DNA from: Atherix ibis
Taxonomy: Eukaryota > Arthropoda > Insecta > Diptera > Athericidae
Direction of reading: 5' to 3'
Assembly: GCA_958298945.1 (NCBI GenBank)
Contig: OY282610.1
Location: 47,747,667-47,811,666, forward strand
DNA: 64,000 nt
Shown piece after piece: positions 22,501-33,640 of the stretch (position 1 is the first letter of the stretch; each line of letters starts with the position of its first letter). The notes below the pieces were generated by a model. It searched no databases. It saw nothing but the letters and a program-made list of their open reading frames with translations, and had not been told where the DNA came from. The position numbers and the translations under genes were made by a program.

Positions 22501-23201
22501 AAACATTTTAACTCAGTATTCTCAAAGTTGAATTGAGTTTGAATTTTAATAAGAACCGGATAATGGTCTGAATGAAAGTCGAGAGTTGAACAAGTAATGT
22601 TCGAAGAGTAAGGATTAATTAAACCGCTTGAAACGAAAAACAGATCGACTACAGATAAGCTGCTAGGTCTGGTAGGACCAGGAGGTGCAATTATCTGTAA
22701 TGTGGAGATGCTAGTTAGCAAATTTTTAATAGAAATGCCGGAAGAGTTACGGATAGAATCTCCCCATGAGGTGTGTCCTCCCATGATTACCTCATATCCC
22801 TTGCTCATGAGATCTTGTAAGAACTCGAAGAGGTCTTTAATTTCGACGGGTGAGCACTTGCAGGCAATATAACATGAAACTAATGCTATATTTTTAATAC
22901 CCGAATTGCTTACGTGACATCACGTAAGAACACAAGTGGTGCAGATATTATTTGACCTGAAGTTAACCAAGTTACTATATTGGATATTTTCTGAGAAGAT
23001 AATTCCAGTTCCCTGATTAGAGTCATTGCGAATGCAATGAAATCGTGGAAGTGAAAGCTTGTGCTTCAAATTCAGGTGAGTTTCATTGATAAAATAGAAG
23101 TCGGCAGACTGATTCTGAATGAACTGATAAAGTTCGACTCTTTTGGACAGGCTCACGATAGACCGCACGTTAAGTGCTATGATATTTAGAGAGCGCGTCA
23201 T
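19561..23201 (-). pseudogene. Jockey family B ORF2, split by a mariner at YADD
   Basis: The start is MTRSLNIIALNVRSI at 23201. The endonuclease part has FINETHLN and the later FHSDHYPVLIKI. The RT part has HRPISLLPCLGKILEKIF, FGFRKGHST, SLDITKAFDSVWHK and GVPQGSVLGPLLYSIY. Right after AQMIL the frame enters the mariner at 21130; beyond the mariner it resumes as YADDTLVFAKS (20380 and down). The C-terminus runs through LKYLGINFNSMFKLNPHVEL to FYNSLTPHFHRG. Lesions: a TGA just after WHK (about 21.35 kb), frameshifts near 22.9 and 22.0 kb, and a stop after LALKRTQ. The catalytic Asp pair is kept in the split motif. Confidence 0.92.
20382..21130 (-). mobile_element. Mariner nested in Jockey B, one end deleted (copy of family M)
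   Basis: The right end has the full terminal repeat (read on the minus strand CGAGGGTCGTTCAATAAGTC) and a TA at 21131-21132. The left end has only TA plus CGAGG before it jumps into transposase sequence (CCGATGGCACAG), so about 480 bp of the 3' part is lost with one break inside the terminal repeat. The transposase N-terminus is intact: MGKSEFRAVIKHLHLKGLS, two helix-turn-helix parts, WVPRLLS, and the first catalytic Asp in TVDETWIHYYTPET. The second and third Asp are deleted. It keeps a 15-residue segment (AVHGTSAPVFAMVYN) that two other copies lack. Confidence 0.9.
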
Positions 23202-23468
23202 AATGGAATATGGTAGGAAGGGTTTATAACTATCATGGGTAGATTGGATTTTAAATTATTCTTACTTGAAAATAATAATATGAAGTGTTGTCTTTTTGCT
23301 GGGTTGTGTTGCTCCTTTCGAGTCCTAGCCGGGTTGTGTTGCTCCTTTCTAATCCGCAAAAGGTGGTTCCGTCGTTAGGCTGCTGTTCTAGGTTGCTCCA
23401 ATAGTGACGTTTTTCCTGATGATGGTTGTCCATCGCTGCATAACATAACTTCCTCAGTATAAACCGCA

Positions 23469-24858
23469 TCATTTGCATACTTCCCCAAGGAAATGCAAGT
23501 ATGCAACCTGTCGATCTGCAAAAGAGGAAAGTGTTTTATATGATTTCATAAATTGACTTACCTCGGTGAGTAGACTAGGCATGTCTACACTAAATAGTGT
23601 TGACGCCTCCGAAAAGAATTCTTCCATGGGCGATGGCCGAGTTGATTCTTCAGTTCTGGTGTCTGCCCTTTCTGTCAATACAGTTTTCGAGAACGCTTGC
23701 GAAGGATACACCACTCCTGACAGTATTATTAACTGCCTGATGAACAAAGTTCAGTCTCTCCTTCCGCTGTTGAACTCTGGATTGTCGCCTGAGTTCCTTT
23801 GCCGCAATCATTTCCTTGTAGAAGGAACAACCTCTGTGGTTCGCTGCATGGCCATGTTGTCCATAGTTGGCGCAGAAGGGATCACCAGACTTGTCCATGT
23901 CTCGTGGGCAAGCCTTGGGCATGTGATTTTGCCCGCATTTCACGCAGACAAATTTATAAAAACAATTTGCTGCTGTATGCCCAAACTGTTGACATCTGTG
24001 GCATTGAAGTGGGCCACTTCTCCTTAGTTTTTCCCATCTTATTGACTGATGGAGAATTTTTGTCACATGCGTGACACTGGATGGCTGGTGTCCTGGAGCC
24101 AACTGTACTAGAAATATGTCAGATTGGACATTATTTTCCTTTGAGAATTTAATTTTGAAATTCTCCACTTTATTAATTATAGCCGCCTCCACTTGGTTGG
24201 CTAGGTCGGCTTCTATATCCGAGGCTTCACAGGAGTTGTGGAGACCTCTTACTATCAGGGAAATCTTCTTTTCCTCTTTTGTGGTGTAGGTATGTCCAGA
24301 TATACCCTTTGCCTTAATGAAGTCGAGGATGATTCTTCGATCTTCCAATGTTTCCGGCTTAATAATTGATTTGCCGTTGTTATTGGTTATTTTATAACCA
24401 GGTGTCCTTTCTAGCTTCTTCATCTCTTTGATGAAGGCGTTAATATTCAAACCTCGACACGTGATCGGAGGTATATGAATTTTCTCCACTACAGATGGAG
24501 CCAAGGTGTTTGATTTTGTATTCCTGCACGCAGTTGACTGTGGTTTTGGCAAAGCTTCTTCGAGCAGACTAAACCGATTTTGGCTCGCTGTAGGCATAGA
24601 ACCCGCAGCTATCGGTGCCTTTACCTTTTTAGCCTTCTTTGGTGGCTTAATTGGCTCTACAATGAACTTGTTAGCATCTGTCAGAGAAGCGTCATTATTT
24701 ACCGTGTTCTTCTTTTTCTTTGCAGTAGGGAAGCTCACGTCTCCAATTTCCTTTTGAAGGTTGAAGTGAACTCCAACCTGCTTTAGAAAGGCCGTTATGT
24801 CCGTTCCTAGCTTTTTTTTTCGGCAAGAAGCACGCCGAACATTTTGACATCCCCGTCC
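23469..24858 (-). pseudogene. Jockey family B ORF1: gag-like zinc-knuckle protein
   Basis: The main open part (24738 to 23650) has a Lys-rich start, an RNA-binding-like part (SLIVRGLHNSCEASDIEADL) and three zinc knuckles: CHRCQQFGHTAANC, CVKCGQNHMPKAC and CANYGQHGHAANHRGC. In the last, the second Cys is Tyr. Upstream, MFGVLLAEKK joins on only after a slip in a run of nine A at about 24.81 kb. Downstream a frameshift near 23.7 kb leads to a tail ending LHFLGEVCK at 23469. It should coat the element's RNA. Confidence 0.85.
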
Positions 24859-25103
24859 GGGACTATCATATCGTCTTCCGGTATTTCCATACGTCGAAGA
24901 GATATCTTCGAACGATGGTAAAAGATTTTATCACTTTTTGATTATTTTTTTTTTATTATTTTTATGTCACTAGTTTAGCAAAATTCACTACAAGTAATTT
25001 AAGCAAAAGACAATATTGTTATTCAAAATTATTTAACACTCAAATTATGTGTCCTATTCCTTTCACAACACAACAGCTCTTCTGCACAAACTGAGAACTG
25101 ATA

Positions 25104-25116
25104 ATTTTTGAAAAGC
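25104..25116. repeat. Right target-site duplication of Jockey family B
   Basis: Exact second copy of ATTTTTGAAAAGC, beside the 5' end of family B. Confidence 0.9.
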
Positions 25117-25456
25117 TTTTGTAGTATGCGTTACTAATTAGCTATTTCGTTTTTAGGGATAATTTTTGAATATTCAATTTCAGTCACAAACTATGTTCCT
25201 AAAAGTAAGGAAACATCTTTTGAAAGAAAATTTATTGCATTCGAGGCTAAAATACGAATTTTAAATATTTTGTTAAAAGAAGAAAAATATCAATGAGGCA
25301 ATAGGTCAAGCCATTAAAAAAAGTGAAAATGAAATTAGGAGTCATCCCAAAGTTTTTACAGCCGTACTTTGTTAATTCAACCATTAGATCGATTTATTAT
25401 TAACACCTTTAAAACGTACTACCTAAGATGATCACTTCAATAGATTCTAGACATAA

Positions 25457-26000
25457 TTGATTTTTTTAAAAAAATCGACAGAACTTAAAAAAATTAACCC
25501 TAAATATGCATGTTGGAATAAGATATTGCCATCTTCATTAGAAAGCTTGCTTGAATGCCTGAATCCCCAGAAAATGGGATTGTGGGAATATTACAACTTT
25601 CTAAATCGGTCGGAGATAAAGGTTTTGTGGACATGGCTTTTGAATACGTCTAAGATTTATTAGCGGAAGAAGATATTGGCGAAGCGGATTTGGTGGAAAT
25701 GGCGTACGAAGTTGTTTGCCAAATCGATTCTGAAGATGACCGTTTGGATAAAAATGGTGAAGTTACTAATTTTACTCTAAAAAAGAGGAAGATGTCGAAA
25801 GTTCAAAAGTGAGCCGGAAAATTACCTATCACCATAAATACAAAAAAATAACAGAATTTTAAAGAAGACATAAGATGTAAAAAATTCTAACGAAGAAATG
25901 GGTTTAGAAAGTGATGGTATCGTTCGACCGTAAAAACGCTGTTGCGTCATTATGCTGACCAGTAATGAAGAAGAAATTAAAAAAAAAATGGGCTTGAATT
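25457..26000 (+). pseudogene. Pogo/Tigger-like (DDE_1) transposase C-terminal remnant
   Basis: In broken frames the plus strand reads CWNKILPSSLESLLECL, EEDIGEADLVEMAYEVVCQI, KNGEVTNFTL and, at the end, RHYADQ followed by EEEIKKKMGLN. Such a string (AWNKLLP, then an acidic helical part, then an ADQ tail) is what I know from the C-termini of jerky/pogo-type transposases. No catalytic residue is in this piece. The match is by eye only; the sequence could also come from a domesticated host gene copy. Confidence 0.45.
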
Positions 26001-26730
26001 AAATGAGAACGGATTTTTTTTTATTTATTATTATGTTTTTTCTTTTATATACAATATGTTTTTATTTTTAATAAAAAATGTTGAATTAAAAAAAAATTAT
26101 TTTATATTCGCTCTAAAGGCTTGCATAACAAGGTCTTATTGTACATAGCACGGTATTCGCCAGCAACCTATCTACCGTGTTATAGGGGGATTATTAAAAA
26201 AATATACAGAAATTGTACGAAATATTCAGAAAAAAATAAAATATCAGCCTGACGATCGTAGTTTTGTCTGTTTTTAACTAGAGGATGTCAGGAGGAGGAT
26301 TTTCGTTATTGTTGCTACTATAATATGGGGTCACTTCCACTATTCTTGGTCCTTTATTTTGGGTTCCTTAGGGTTATTTTTTATTTCATTTTGTTTATTT
26401 CTATATTGAATCAATTTTGTTTTATTCCCAAATTTTCTCCTCCTGCAAATTTTTTTAGCACACAAGACCGCTTCCTTTTTCATCCTGCCTTAAATTTAAC
26501 AAAAAATGAGCCCATACCGCAATTCACCCGCAAGCAAGCATACCTCTAAGTACATTCTCTAAGTACGGTCGTAATTGGACATTCTCCTCTAGAACTTAAC
26601 GTACGTTTCATATCCTTCTCTTTTCTCTCTTATAACAACCCAGAAATATTTTCTATACCATATACTAAATAATTGAATAATGCCTAAAGTGGGGCCACAA
26701 TAACAACTGTTCTCGAGAATTGCAAAACTT
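26000..26730. other. AT-rich DNA, nothing recognised
   Basis: One open frame of 74 codons at 26325-26549 has no family motif and I do not call it a gene. There are no repeats or RNA genes that I can see. Confidence 0.55.
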
Positions 26731-27300
26731 TAGCTAAGAGACTCGGCTAAGCTGTTGCATGATTTACGAAAGGCATAAATATTGTACAGGATAGGGCCAA
26801 AAAAACTACCCTGAGGCACATCAGCGATGATAGGGAATATTACAAGAAAATTCAATTACTTGAAAATATCGTTCGGTGAGGTAGGAGCTAATGATGGGAA
26901 CAACGGGGGGGGGGGGGGGTGGTAATGATTTTCTTGACCTTCGAGAGTAGACCCGGTTGCTATACTTGGTTAAAAACATTTGAGACGTCTAGGAATACGT
27001 CTGTATAATACTCTTCCTGCTCAGGACAAGAGTCTTCCTCTCTACAATCTACAATACGATCTGGTAGTATTGAATTGGGGAATATTCAGTTTTGAATCGA
27101 AACTGCTGATTTGGAATTATGGTATATTATTACACACAAGAATAGAATGTAACAGTTTTTGGAGGAGTTTTGTTAGAATTGGAAGCAGGTTTATGGGTCT
27201 TTATGACGAAGGTGTATTTATAGGTTTATTGGGCCTTTGGGATTAGTTTTATTAATGAATGTGAATTTCCAAAGCCATGAAATTACTATAAAGAAGGAGA
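26730..27300 (-). pseudogene. Jockey RT fragment, heavily decayed
   Basis: The minus strand reads, in changing frames, FTFINKTNPKGPIN (compare IIKMIPKPNKPIN), PGLLSKV and IADVPQGSFFGPILYNIY (compare AGVPPGSILGPILYNIY). It is an old family A-type RT, cut at both sides. A run of 15 G at 26905-26919 lies inside it. Confidence 0.7.
26905..26919. repeat. Run of 15 guanines
   Basis: A G homopolymer in DNA that is otherwise AT-rich. It may be a true mutation hot spot or an assembly slip. Confidence 0.8.
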
Positions 27301-27456
27301 ATTTCCAAATATATTGGAAATTAAAAATTTAAAAATATAATTTCGCTTCAGATAATTTCTTAATTACATATACAATCACCTTGTACCATAAATATTTTAT
27401 TTTGTTTCTATTGTCGATCAAATTAACGAGTATTATCTATAAATATTTATTCTCTT

Positions 27457-27524
27457 CTCTAATTATGAATACACACACATAGAATATTTGTGTATATTTT
27501 ATGTGTGTGTATTCATAATTAGAG
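27457..27524. repeat. Perfect 24-bp hairpin
   Basis: CTCTAATTATGAATACACAC plus ACAT (27457-27480) is exactly complemented at 27501-27524, with a 20-bp loop. Both arms are free of mismatches, so it arose recently or is kept. No coding frame overlaps it in a useful way. Confidence 0.85.
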
Positions 27525-27599
27525 TATTTATCTGCATTGGAACAGATAATATGAAAATTCGAGAATTTCTTTAATTATTTATAGTAAAAAAAGGACTTA

Positions 27600-28260
27600 A
27601 AAAAATACAACTTGATCAGTTGTTAGTGGTAGCGGGGGGCATTGACAGTTTCACCAGGTTTCAACACCTCATAGTAGACCAAAACGCACAGCATCATCTT
27701 CCGTCCGAAGTGACTTGGTCTTGGGGAAGATGTTGATGGTTGGACGGGATCAACCCACGATTTCTTGCGTTTAGGATTCTCGAAATTTATCCACTTTTCA
27801 TGGATATATTTCGAGAATCATAAACGCAAGAAATCGTGGGTCCGATGCAGGAACGACTTTCGTTTTTGTCTGGCGAGCAAGAATCATGCGGCACCCATTT
27901 TCCGATCTTTTCAATCTTTTCATGGCACGCAGACGCATGGAAATGGCTGGTTGAGTAACACCCAATTGCTACGCGAGCATTTTTTGCATTTGCGTACCGT
28001 CTTCGTCCAAAAGAGCCTGCAATTGATGGTCCTCAACCTTCCTAGCCGATTTAAACGCCTCTTGTCCCACAAGTCACAATTGCCGTCTTTGAACCGACAA
28101 AACAAATCTCGGCACGTTGTTTCCGATAAAGCACTGTCACCATAGGCCTCCATAAGCATTCGATGAGATTCGGCAGCCGATTTCTTCAAATTGAAGCAGA
28201 AAAGAAGAGCTTCCCGTATATGCTCTTTTTCTGGCACAAAACTAGACATGATAACCAAAG
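27600..28260 (-). pseudogene. Mariner remnant with internal palindrome
   Basis: The N-terminus of the transposase is clear (MSSFVPEKEHIREALLFCFN, ESHRMLMEAYG, SETTCRDLFCRFKDGNCDL), followed by CKKCSRSNWVLL in a shifted frame. After a gap come SFLHR, EKWINFENPKRKKSWVDP, then SPRPSHFGRKMMLC and YYEVLKPGETVNAPRY. Beyond that the 3' third is missing. The first catalytic region (GDEKW) is damaged by the inverted duplication at 27753-27841. The sequence differs from all other mariners here, so it is another subfamily. Confidence 0.85.
27753..27841. repeat. 40-bp inverted duplication inside a mariner
   Basis: The 40 bp from 27753 to 27792 (starts ACCCACGATTTCTTGCGTTT) reappear inverted at 27802-27841 with two mismatches and a 9-bp spacer. 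The left arm is the true coding sequence (FENPKRKKSWV); the right arm is an inverted copy that replaced upstream codons. Confidence 0.9.
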
Positions 28261-28329
28261 GAAAAATGTATGTTGTTGTAAGAAATTGCTGACAATGTGC
28301 ACTGATTACTGTTGACAGATGTCAAACTC

Positions 28330-29213
28330 ATAAAAAAAAAGTATGGCGTGTCCATGGTAGCTTAATACGCTCACTTACGCGATCTAAAACCAAACAGCGG
28401 ATTTAAGCTTATACACCTGTTAAAAACTTTCCAATCTCACACGTACGTGTACACTATATAAAGAAAATTGATCATGTTATCGGAAATTTTCTTCATTCTC
28501 GAAAAAAAACCCACATTAAAAATTAATTGCCTTAAAAAAATAACATTAATATTAAGAATTAAAATCAAAATGTAAAAAGAAAAAAATACTTGCATCCGAA
28601 TTCTATGTACATAAATACGCACACACAATTAAATGACGACTTAAGATACAATTTGATTTTTCAAAAATTTTCCACTTCTTACGATCAATTAAGACTATGC
28701 ATTCTTACGATCGATAGCAAAAATTCTTTCAGGAATTTAAATTTTTTATGTATTTTTGGGTTTTTATTTTTTATTAATAAATTATTTCAGTTTAGAATTT
28801 TCGTAAAGGAAATAATAAAAGTCAAATGAAAAGAAAAAACCAGAATCTAATTTGTTCTGTTCAGTTTCAATAAATTTTCTATCAACATCAGAGGTTGGTC
28901 TTGTTGGTTATTGCTAAAAAAAATTTGGCAAAACAGAAACTGAAAAATATTTTTGCCAGAAAAAAATCTTAAAGTGTGACGGTATGAAAAAAATTAAAAT
29001 TGTTTAATTTAATAAGTAGAGAGTATATTTTTTATGAGAGTGGGCGATGTGTGAACAAAATACGATGTGTGGAAATAATTTAGAAATGCCAACCATCCAA
29101 TACTTGCTGAAGTTTAATACAGACTTATTTACACTGCAGGTCAAAAATATACGACCATCTTAGTTACGATATAACAACATATTTTTGTTGATTCAAATCT
29201 TGATAAATCGAAA
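28330..29213. other. AT-rich DNA, nothing recognised
   Basis: AT-rich sequence with only short, biased frames. I see no transposon, RNA or regulatory motif. Confidence 0.6.
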
Positions 29214-29308
29214 TCATATTATTTTTTTTAAGGACTTATCATAAAAGTTAAAGTTAAAAATAATTATATAATTTTGTAAAATATTTAAAAGTAAAGTGAT
29301 TCTCATAA

Positions 29309-29832
29309 TCAAGTCGCCATCACTGCGAGTCCAGTTAAGGCCTGCTGAATCAAAGGACTCCAGTTCGATACTTCCAGCATATTTTTGGCGTCCTGGATAA
29401 TATTGTCCCTCCACCGAAAGCAGGGACTATCACCATAGATTTTTCGGGTAGGAACTTCCTCATCCATACGTATTAAGTGTCCAGACCACGGCAGCTTATT
29501 GAGTTTAATTTTATTCACAGATGGGTGATTGCTCCAGGATCTCATCGTTAAATAGGCTCCGGAAAAAAAATTATTCGGAAGATCCTCCTCTCGAATGCGG
29601 CAAAAGTTCGCAATGGTTTTTTCTGAGAACCAAAGAAGTTTTCGAAGAATACATGGAGGGCTGGCAAGAGCAGAAGATCCATGATCAAAATTTTCAACCG
29701 AAATAATTTAGCCAACAGAGACTGAAATAGGCTCTGTTGGCTACCAGCAGCCGTCCGCAGATTTCTTTCTCCTTGTTGTGTTATCGGCTGCAAACCTTCA
29801 CCCCAAATAGGAAAATTATTTACATTTTTCAA
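29309..29832 (-). pseudogene. Non-LTR retrotransposon C-terminus (RTE/CR1-like)
   Basis: In two frames the minus strand gives KPLRTFAAFERRIFRIIF, then MRSWSNHPSVNKIKLNKLPW, SGHLIRMDEEVPTRKIY, FRWRDNIIQDAKNMLEVSNW. The order AFERRILR ... LRWAGHVIRM ... RWLDD ... NWR is typical for the end of RTE- and CR1-type LINE polyproteins. Nothing of the RT catalytic core is present. I cannot fix the clade from this piece. Confidence 0.7.
29709..29743. repeat. 12-bp hairpin in LINE remnant
   Basis: TAGCCAACAGAG at 29709-29720 is complemented at 29732-29743 with an 11-bp loop. It sits within the LINE C-terminal remnant. Confidence 0.6.
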
Positions 29833-29849
29833 ATCTCCTATTTCTCCTT

Positions 29850-30100
29850 TAGTAGGTTAGAATAAAAGTTGTATTTTTATTATGCCATTTGGAGAAATCT
29901 AAGTAATTTACTTTTTTCTTATAGCCTAAACAATATCCTATATGGATATAAAAGGATTAATTTGTTCCGTTTTTCTTAATATTTATTTAAAGTTAAAGCT
30001 ATTAAGTTCGATTTAAAACAAAAATCTAAAAGGAAGGAAAAATATCATAAAATTAATATTGGAAGTTTGGTCTGATCATGTTAGTTTATTTAACAAAAGC
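29850..30100 (+). repeat. Unclassified dispersed repeat, copy 1
   Basis: About 250 bp here align with 39225-39460 in the same orientation. Shared blocks include GGATTAATTTG / GAATTAATTTG, CTTAATATTTAT, AAAGCT, TTAAGTTC, GATTTAA / TATTTAA and TTAGTTTATTTAAC. The identity is moderate, so it is old. No frame or terminal repeat was seen. Confidence 0.65.
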
Positions 30101-30237
30101 ATATTGTATCATTTCATGAGCGTATTCTGATAAGTTAGTGACAAATGAAAAAAAAAATTATTTTTTTTTCAATATAGTCTCTTATAATTTTCATACAATT
30201 CACCGAACGATATTCTAACTTATTGATATCATTGCTT

Positions 30238-30760
30238 TTAATGCGATCTGTCAAACTTTGTCAAATAAGTCACAGTAACGGCTATAACTTTAGAAATGGA
30301 CGCAAATTTCTTTCCACCGAATTCGCAGAACGCCAAATCTGAACAATACAGTGGGTAGGGAAGCAATTCATGACGATGAATGTGAAGGTGCTGTATAATA
30401 CAATAGTATCCTTTTAATAATTTTACCTTTTTCAATATAGTCGATGAAAATTATACCATCCGCAACCCATAAAACCGTAGTCATAAACTTTCCTGTCGAT
30501 GGAACCGTTTCTGCGTTTTTGGTGCATGTTCACTACTAGAAGTCTATTATTTTGACTGAACTTTAGTTTCTGGTGTGTAACGATAAATTCATGTTTCATC
30601 AAAAGTTGCGAATTGACTCATCATTTTTTCGATGGTGACTTAAATTGGACTTCTTGGGTGCTTAGTGTAGTTTGTGCACGTACGACTCCAACAAAATTCA
30701 GTAAACCATTTTTAAATCAATTTTTAAGCTTGGTTTCGGTTTCAGTTATAGTATTTTTCC
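30238..30760 (-). pseudogene. Mariner transposase remnant, middle part
   Basis: The minus strand reads, in broken frames, TFMKHEFIVTHQKLKFSQ (compare TVDETWIHYYTPET), then FYGLRMV and FSSTILKKV (compare FWDSQGIIFIDYLEKG), then HELLPYPLYCSDLAFCEF (compare YSPDLAPSDYFLF). The order and spacing fit the middle third of a mariner transposase. The catalytic residues are mostly lost. Confidence 0.65.
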
Positions 30761-30959
30761 TAAAAAAAAGTACGTCTTTCAAAGCATGCCAAATGATACA
30801 AAAGATAATGTTGTTATTGTTTGTTATCATTTCAAGTAAGATTAGTACTGATAAAGGATATCGGGATAAGGAAATTAAAGTAGAAATGGAAAGGGAAACT
30901 GTTTTTTTTGGCAATAAGCATATTGGACTACTATGGATGGTAGTCCATTTTTAGTTTCT

Positions 30960-32560
30960 TACGAATTTTATTAAATTTAATCAACTTAAACATATTAAAA
31001 ATTAATGTTATTTTGCTTCGATGTAGAATAAAATTTTACTGCAAAAATGGTCCAGTTCATAAGAATTTTATTTAGGATAATATTTTCACTATTGAGAAAA
31101 TCTATCATTTTGAGGTGTTCTACAGTAGTTAAAACAAAATATACTTAAAATTAAGGTTTCGATAAATGCCGTTGTTTGATATGTTATATTATTCAAATAG
31201 TAGCTTGGGGTGTAATTTTTGATGACTTTTTCGAACTTTTCGGACTGTAATTTAGCCATTACTTGACGGATGTTCGTTGATATAAACACGATTTTTCAGT
31301 AGTTTATGTTACAAGAAAAATTCCAACGGCGTCAAAAGCGTACATTCTTGGAAACTTTTACCAAATCTCGATATCAAATTTATTGTATTGAAAATACTTA
31401 TGATCTCTAGACTAAAATCTTCAAGTACAGACCGTAAAAAGTCGGTTATCATAAGGTTATAGTCTCTACTTCTTAATTTTCAAAGAAGTACATACCAATG
31501 ACACTTTCAGGTCAAAATTTACATTTTTTACAATAAAATCTAATATTAAAAACCTTAAAGGATAAGTATTTAGATTAACTACAATAAAAAATTTTATTTA
31601 TTCGGAATTTTAATTATTTTTAAAAATGAGAAAATGTACGTTTCTCACGACTACACTTTCCGAACTATATAATGGATACTCCTGTAAAATGATTTGGCAA
31701 ATTACATCACCTCAAATTCAGTTTAAAGGTAAAAGGCGATTAAAAGTTGCTAATCATACCATAATTTTGAAAAAAGAAAATTTCTGTGAACTTTAAAAAG
31801 TACTTAATACGGATGAGTTGTTGGGACAACCGATTATGGTTTATGGTTATTTCTTTGTGAATGGATTAAGGGGCTTACTACGGATTGATGGTTTTTTTTT
31901 TAATAAAAAAGAAAGAGGAATACCTAAAAATTAAGAGACTAACGCTTTGGAGAAATAACGATTCTTAACATAGCTTAAAATTGCGTCAATACTTTCTATG
32001 AAATAAAACTAAGAATGTTTTTTTAATTTTCAACACTATCGATTTTTTTTTTTTTTTTGGGACGAGCTTGACAAATTAATGCGGTAGTCCTGTCTATCCT
32101 CCAAGGAAAACTTATGGAGGATTATTTTGTAATTCTGAAATAATATTTCAAAGAAAAAATCGACCAACCAATTGTTTAGAATCGTACATGCACGGATCAA
32201 ATGTGACGGAAACTTTTTCGACAAAAATCCAATTTCAGCATTTTTATTTACCATATACTATATATTTTTTGTTCAATTTGATAATAATAATTGTATAAAT
32301 AATATGTTAATTAAATTTAAGATCAAAAATTTATGTAATTTACAAAAGAAAAAGAAAGCAAATTTGTTCACTTGTTAATTTTTATTTAACTTTCCCAGTG
32401 GTCAGAAAAATTTTGCCTGCAGTGTAAACATATACACAAACATTGGGTATGCAGTTGGATAGACCAAGTGTTAAATAAAAAGTGAAAAATCGAAAAATAA
32501 ATTGAGTTAAATCAGTTAATGGCCCAGCTAGCCGGGGCCGCCAGGGTATAATGCCAAAGT
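30960..32560. other. AT-rich DNA, nothing recognised
   Basis: AT-rich sequence with short frames only. I find no family motif. Confidence 0.6.
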
Positions 32561-32590
32561 CAGTTCGATCCGGTTCTATCCGGTTGGATT

Positions 32591-32639
32591 TATATACAAT
32601 ATGGTACATACGTTCGGATCAGAGTAGCACACAGTCAGT
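32591..32639 (+). promoter_or_regulatory. Possible core promoter: TATA box and arthropod initiator
   Basis: TATATA at 32591 lies 30 bp before the A of GATCAGAG (32618-32625), the right spacing for a TATA box and an insect initiator; a perfect TCAGT follows at 32635-32639. The 250 bp after it hold no open frame and end in an AAC-rich run (32863-32881), which would suit a long 5' UTR. No coding exon is visible downstream before transposon remnants. This is a weak call. Confidence 0.25.
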
Positions 32640-32659
32640 CTACTCTACAGGCGAATGTT

Positions 32660-33640
32660 CAGTACCGTACTCAGCTATTTTGGTATTCGAGATCCAATTG
32701 GGAATTCAATAAAATCGCTATTATCGCAAATAATGCAAATTTATTGATTGGATTCGTGCGAACAAATAAACTCTCTGCGACGCACAATTGATAATAGACT
32801 AGTTGGCATACGTTTGGTCTAAAATGCCATTTCCCAAAAAAAGCAATCAATATAAAAAAAAAACAACAACAACAACAACAAATTATTCTATAAATTCGTA
32901 CAAAAATAGAAATTGCAAAATTGTCCTGCCATTTACTTATTGTCGAAAACTAGGGTAAACGGAGGGAGAGAGCAAGAAATGTAGATAGTTAAAAGCCCAT
33001 TAAGCTTATTTAATTACAATATATTAGAATGGCGACGCCGCCAAAATAGTTTCATCAATATTGGCGGGAAAATTGATTTTTTTTCTTTATTTTAATACTA
33101 AAATTAAACAAAAATAAAACACATAATAAATACTGGCAAAAATTAGAAAATTTAAAAAAAAAAATTTATTTATACTAAGACTGACGATTGTTCACAATCA
33201 TTCTTTTGACGATGTTTACGTCACGCTACAACCGACCCATCTGCCCACCACCATCAACCAGTTCAGCCTATTTGGTATTTTTGAAAAAAGGCCGATTTGT
33301 ATATGGGAGCAAAAATGTTATTTATAGAAAGTTTGTTACTAAAAATAAGAGTTCATCTGGTTTGATGTTCAGAGCTTTTGCCAAGAAAAATCAACTAAAA
33401 TTCCAGATATGGTAAGATTGGCAATTAGCGAAAAACGAGACGCAAATGGTGATGGGATCTTTTAAATACTATATTATAAGAATTTTTTTAATTGTTGACC
33501 TTGGCCTTCTTGTTAATTGTAGAGAGTGTTCTTAAAATAGAAATCAAATGATACATTTTTATTCGATCATCGCAACAAAAAAATTCTATTTTTAATTATT
33601 GTTGCTTTATAAAAAAAAATTGTTTTAGAAAGAAAAGCTC
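32660..33640. other. Non-coding DNA, possible 5' UTR then AT-rich sequence
   Basis: After the possible promoter there is a region of mixed composition with an (ACA)n tract at 32862-32881, then AT-rich DNA. A frame of 75 codons at 33188-33415 has no motif and no support. Confidence 0.45.

Larger units (their letters stand above)
19233..25103 (-). mobile_element. Full-length Jockey-clade LINE, family B
   Basis: A second, distinct Jockey-clade family in full: 5' end at 25103 (TATCAGTTCTCAGTTTGTGC on the minus strand), 5' UTR, ORF1, ORF2, 3' UTR of about 330 bp, and a poly-A tail (poly-T at 19233-19246). Identical 13-bp target duplications flank it. Without the nested mariner its length is about 5.1 kb. 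The ORFs carry a handful of lesions. The proteins differ strongly from family A at most positions, so this is a separate lineage. Confidence 0.93.

Noticed and set aside
33188..33415. A small basic protein of 75 residues
   Set aside because: No family motif, no clear promoter or splice sites joined to it, and the length is within chance for this DNA.
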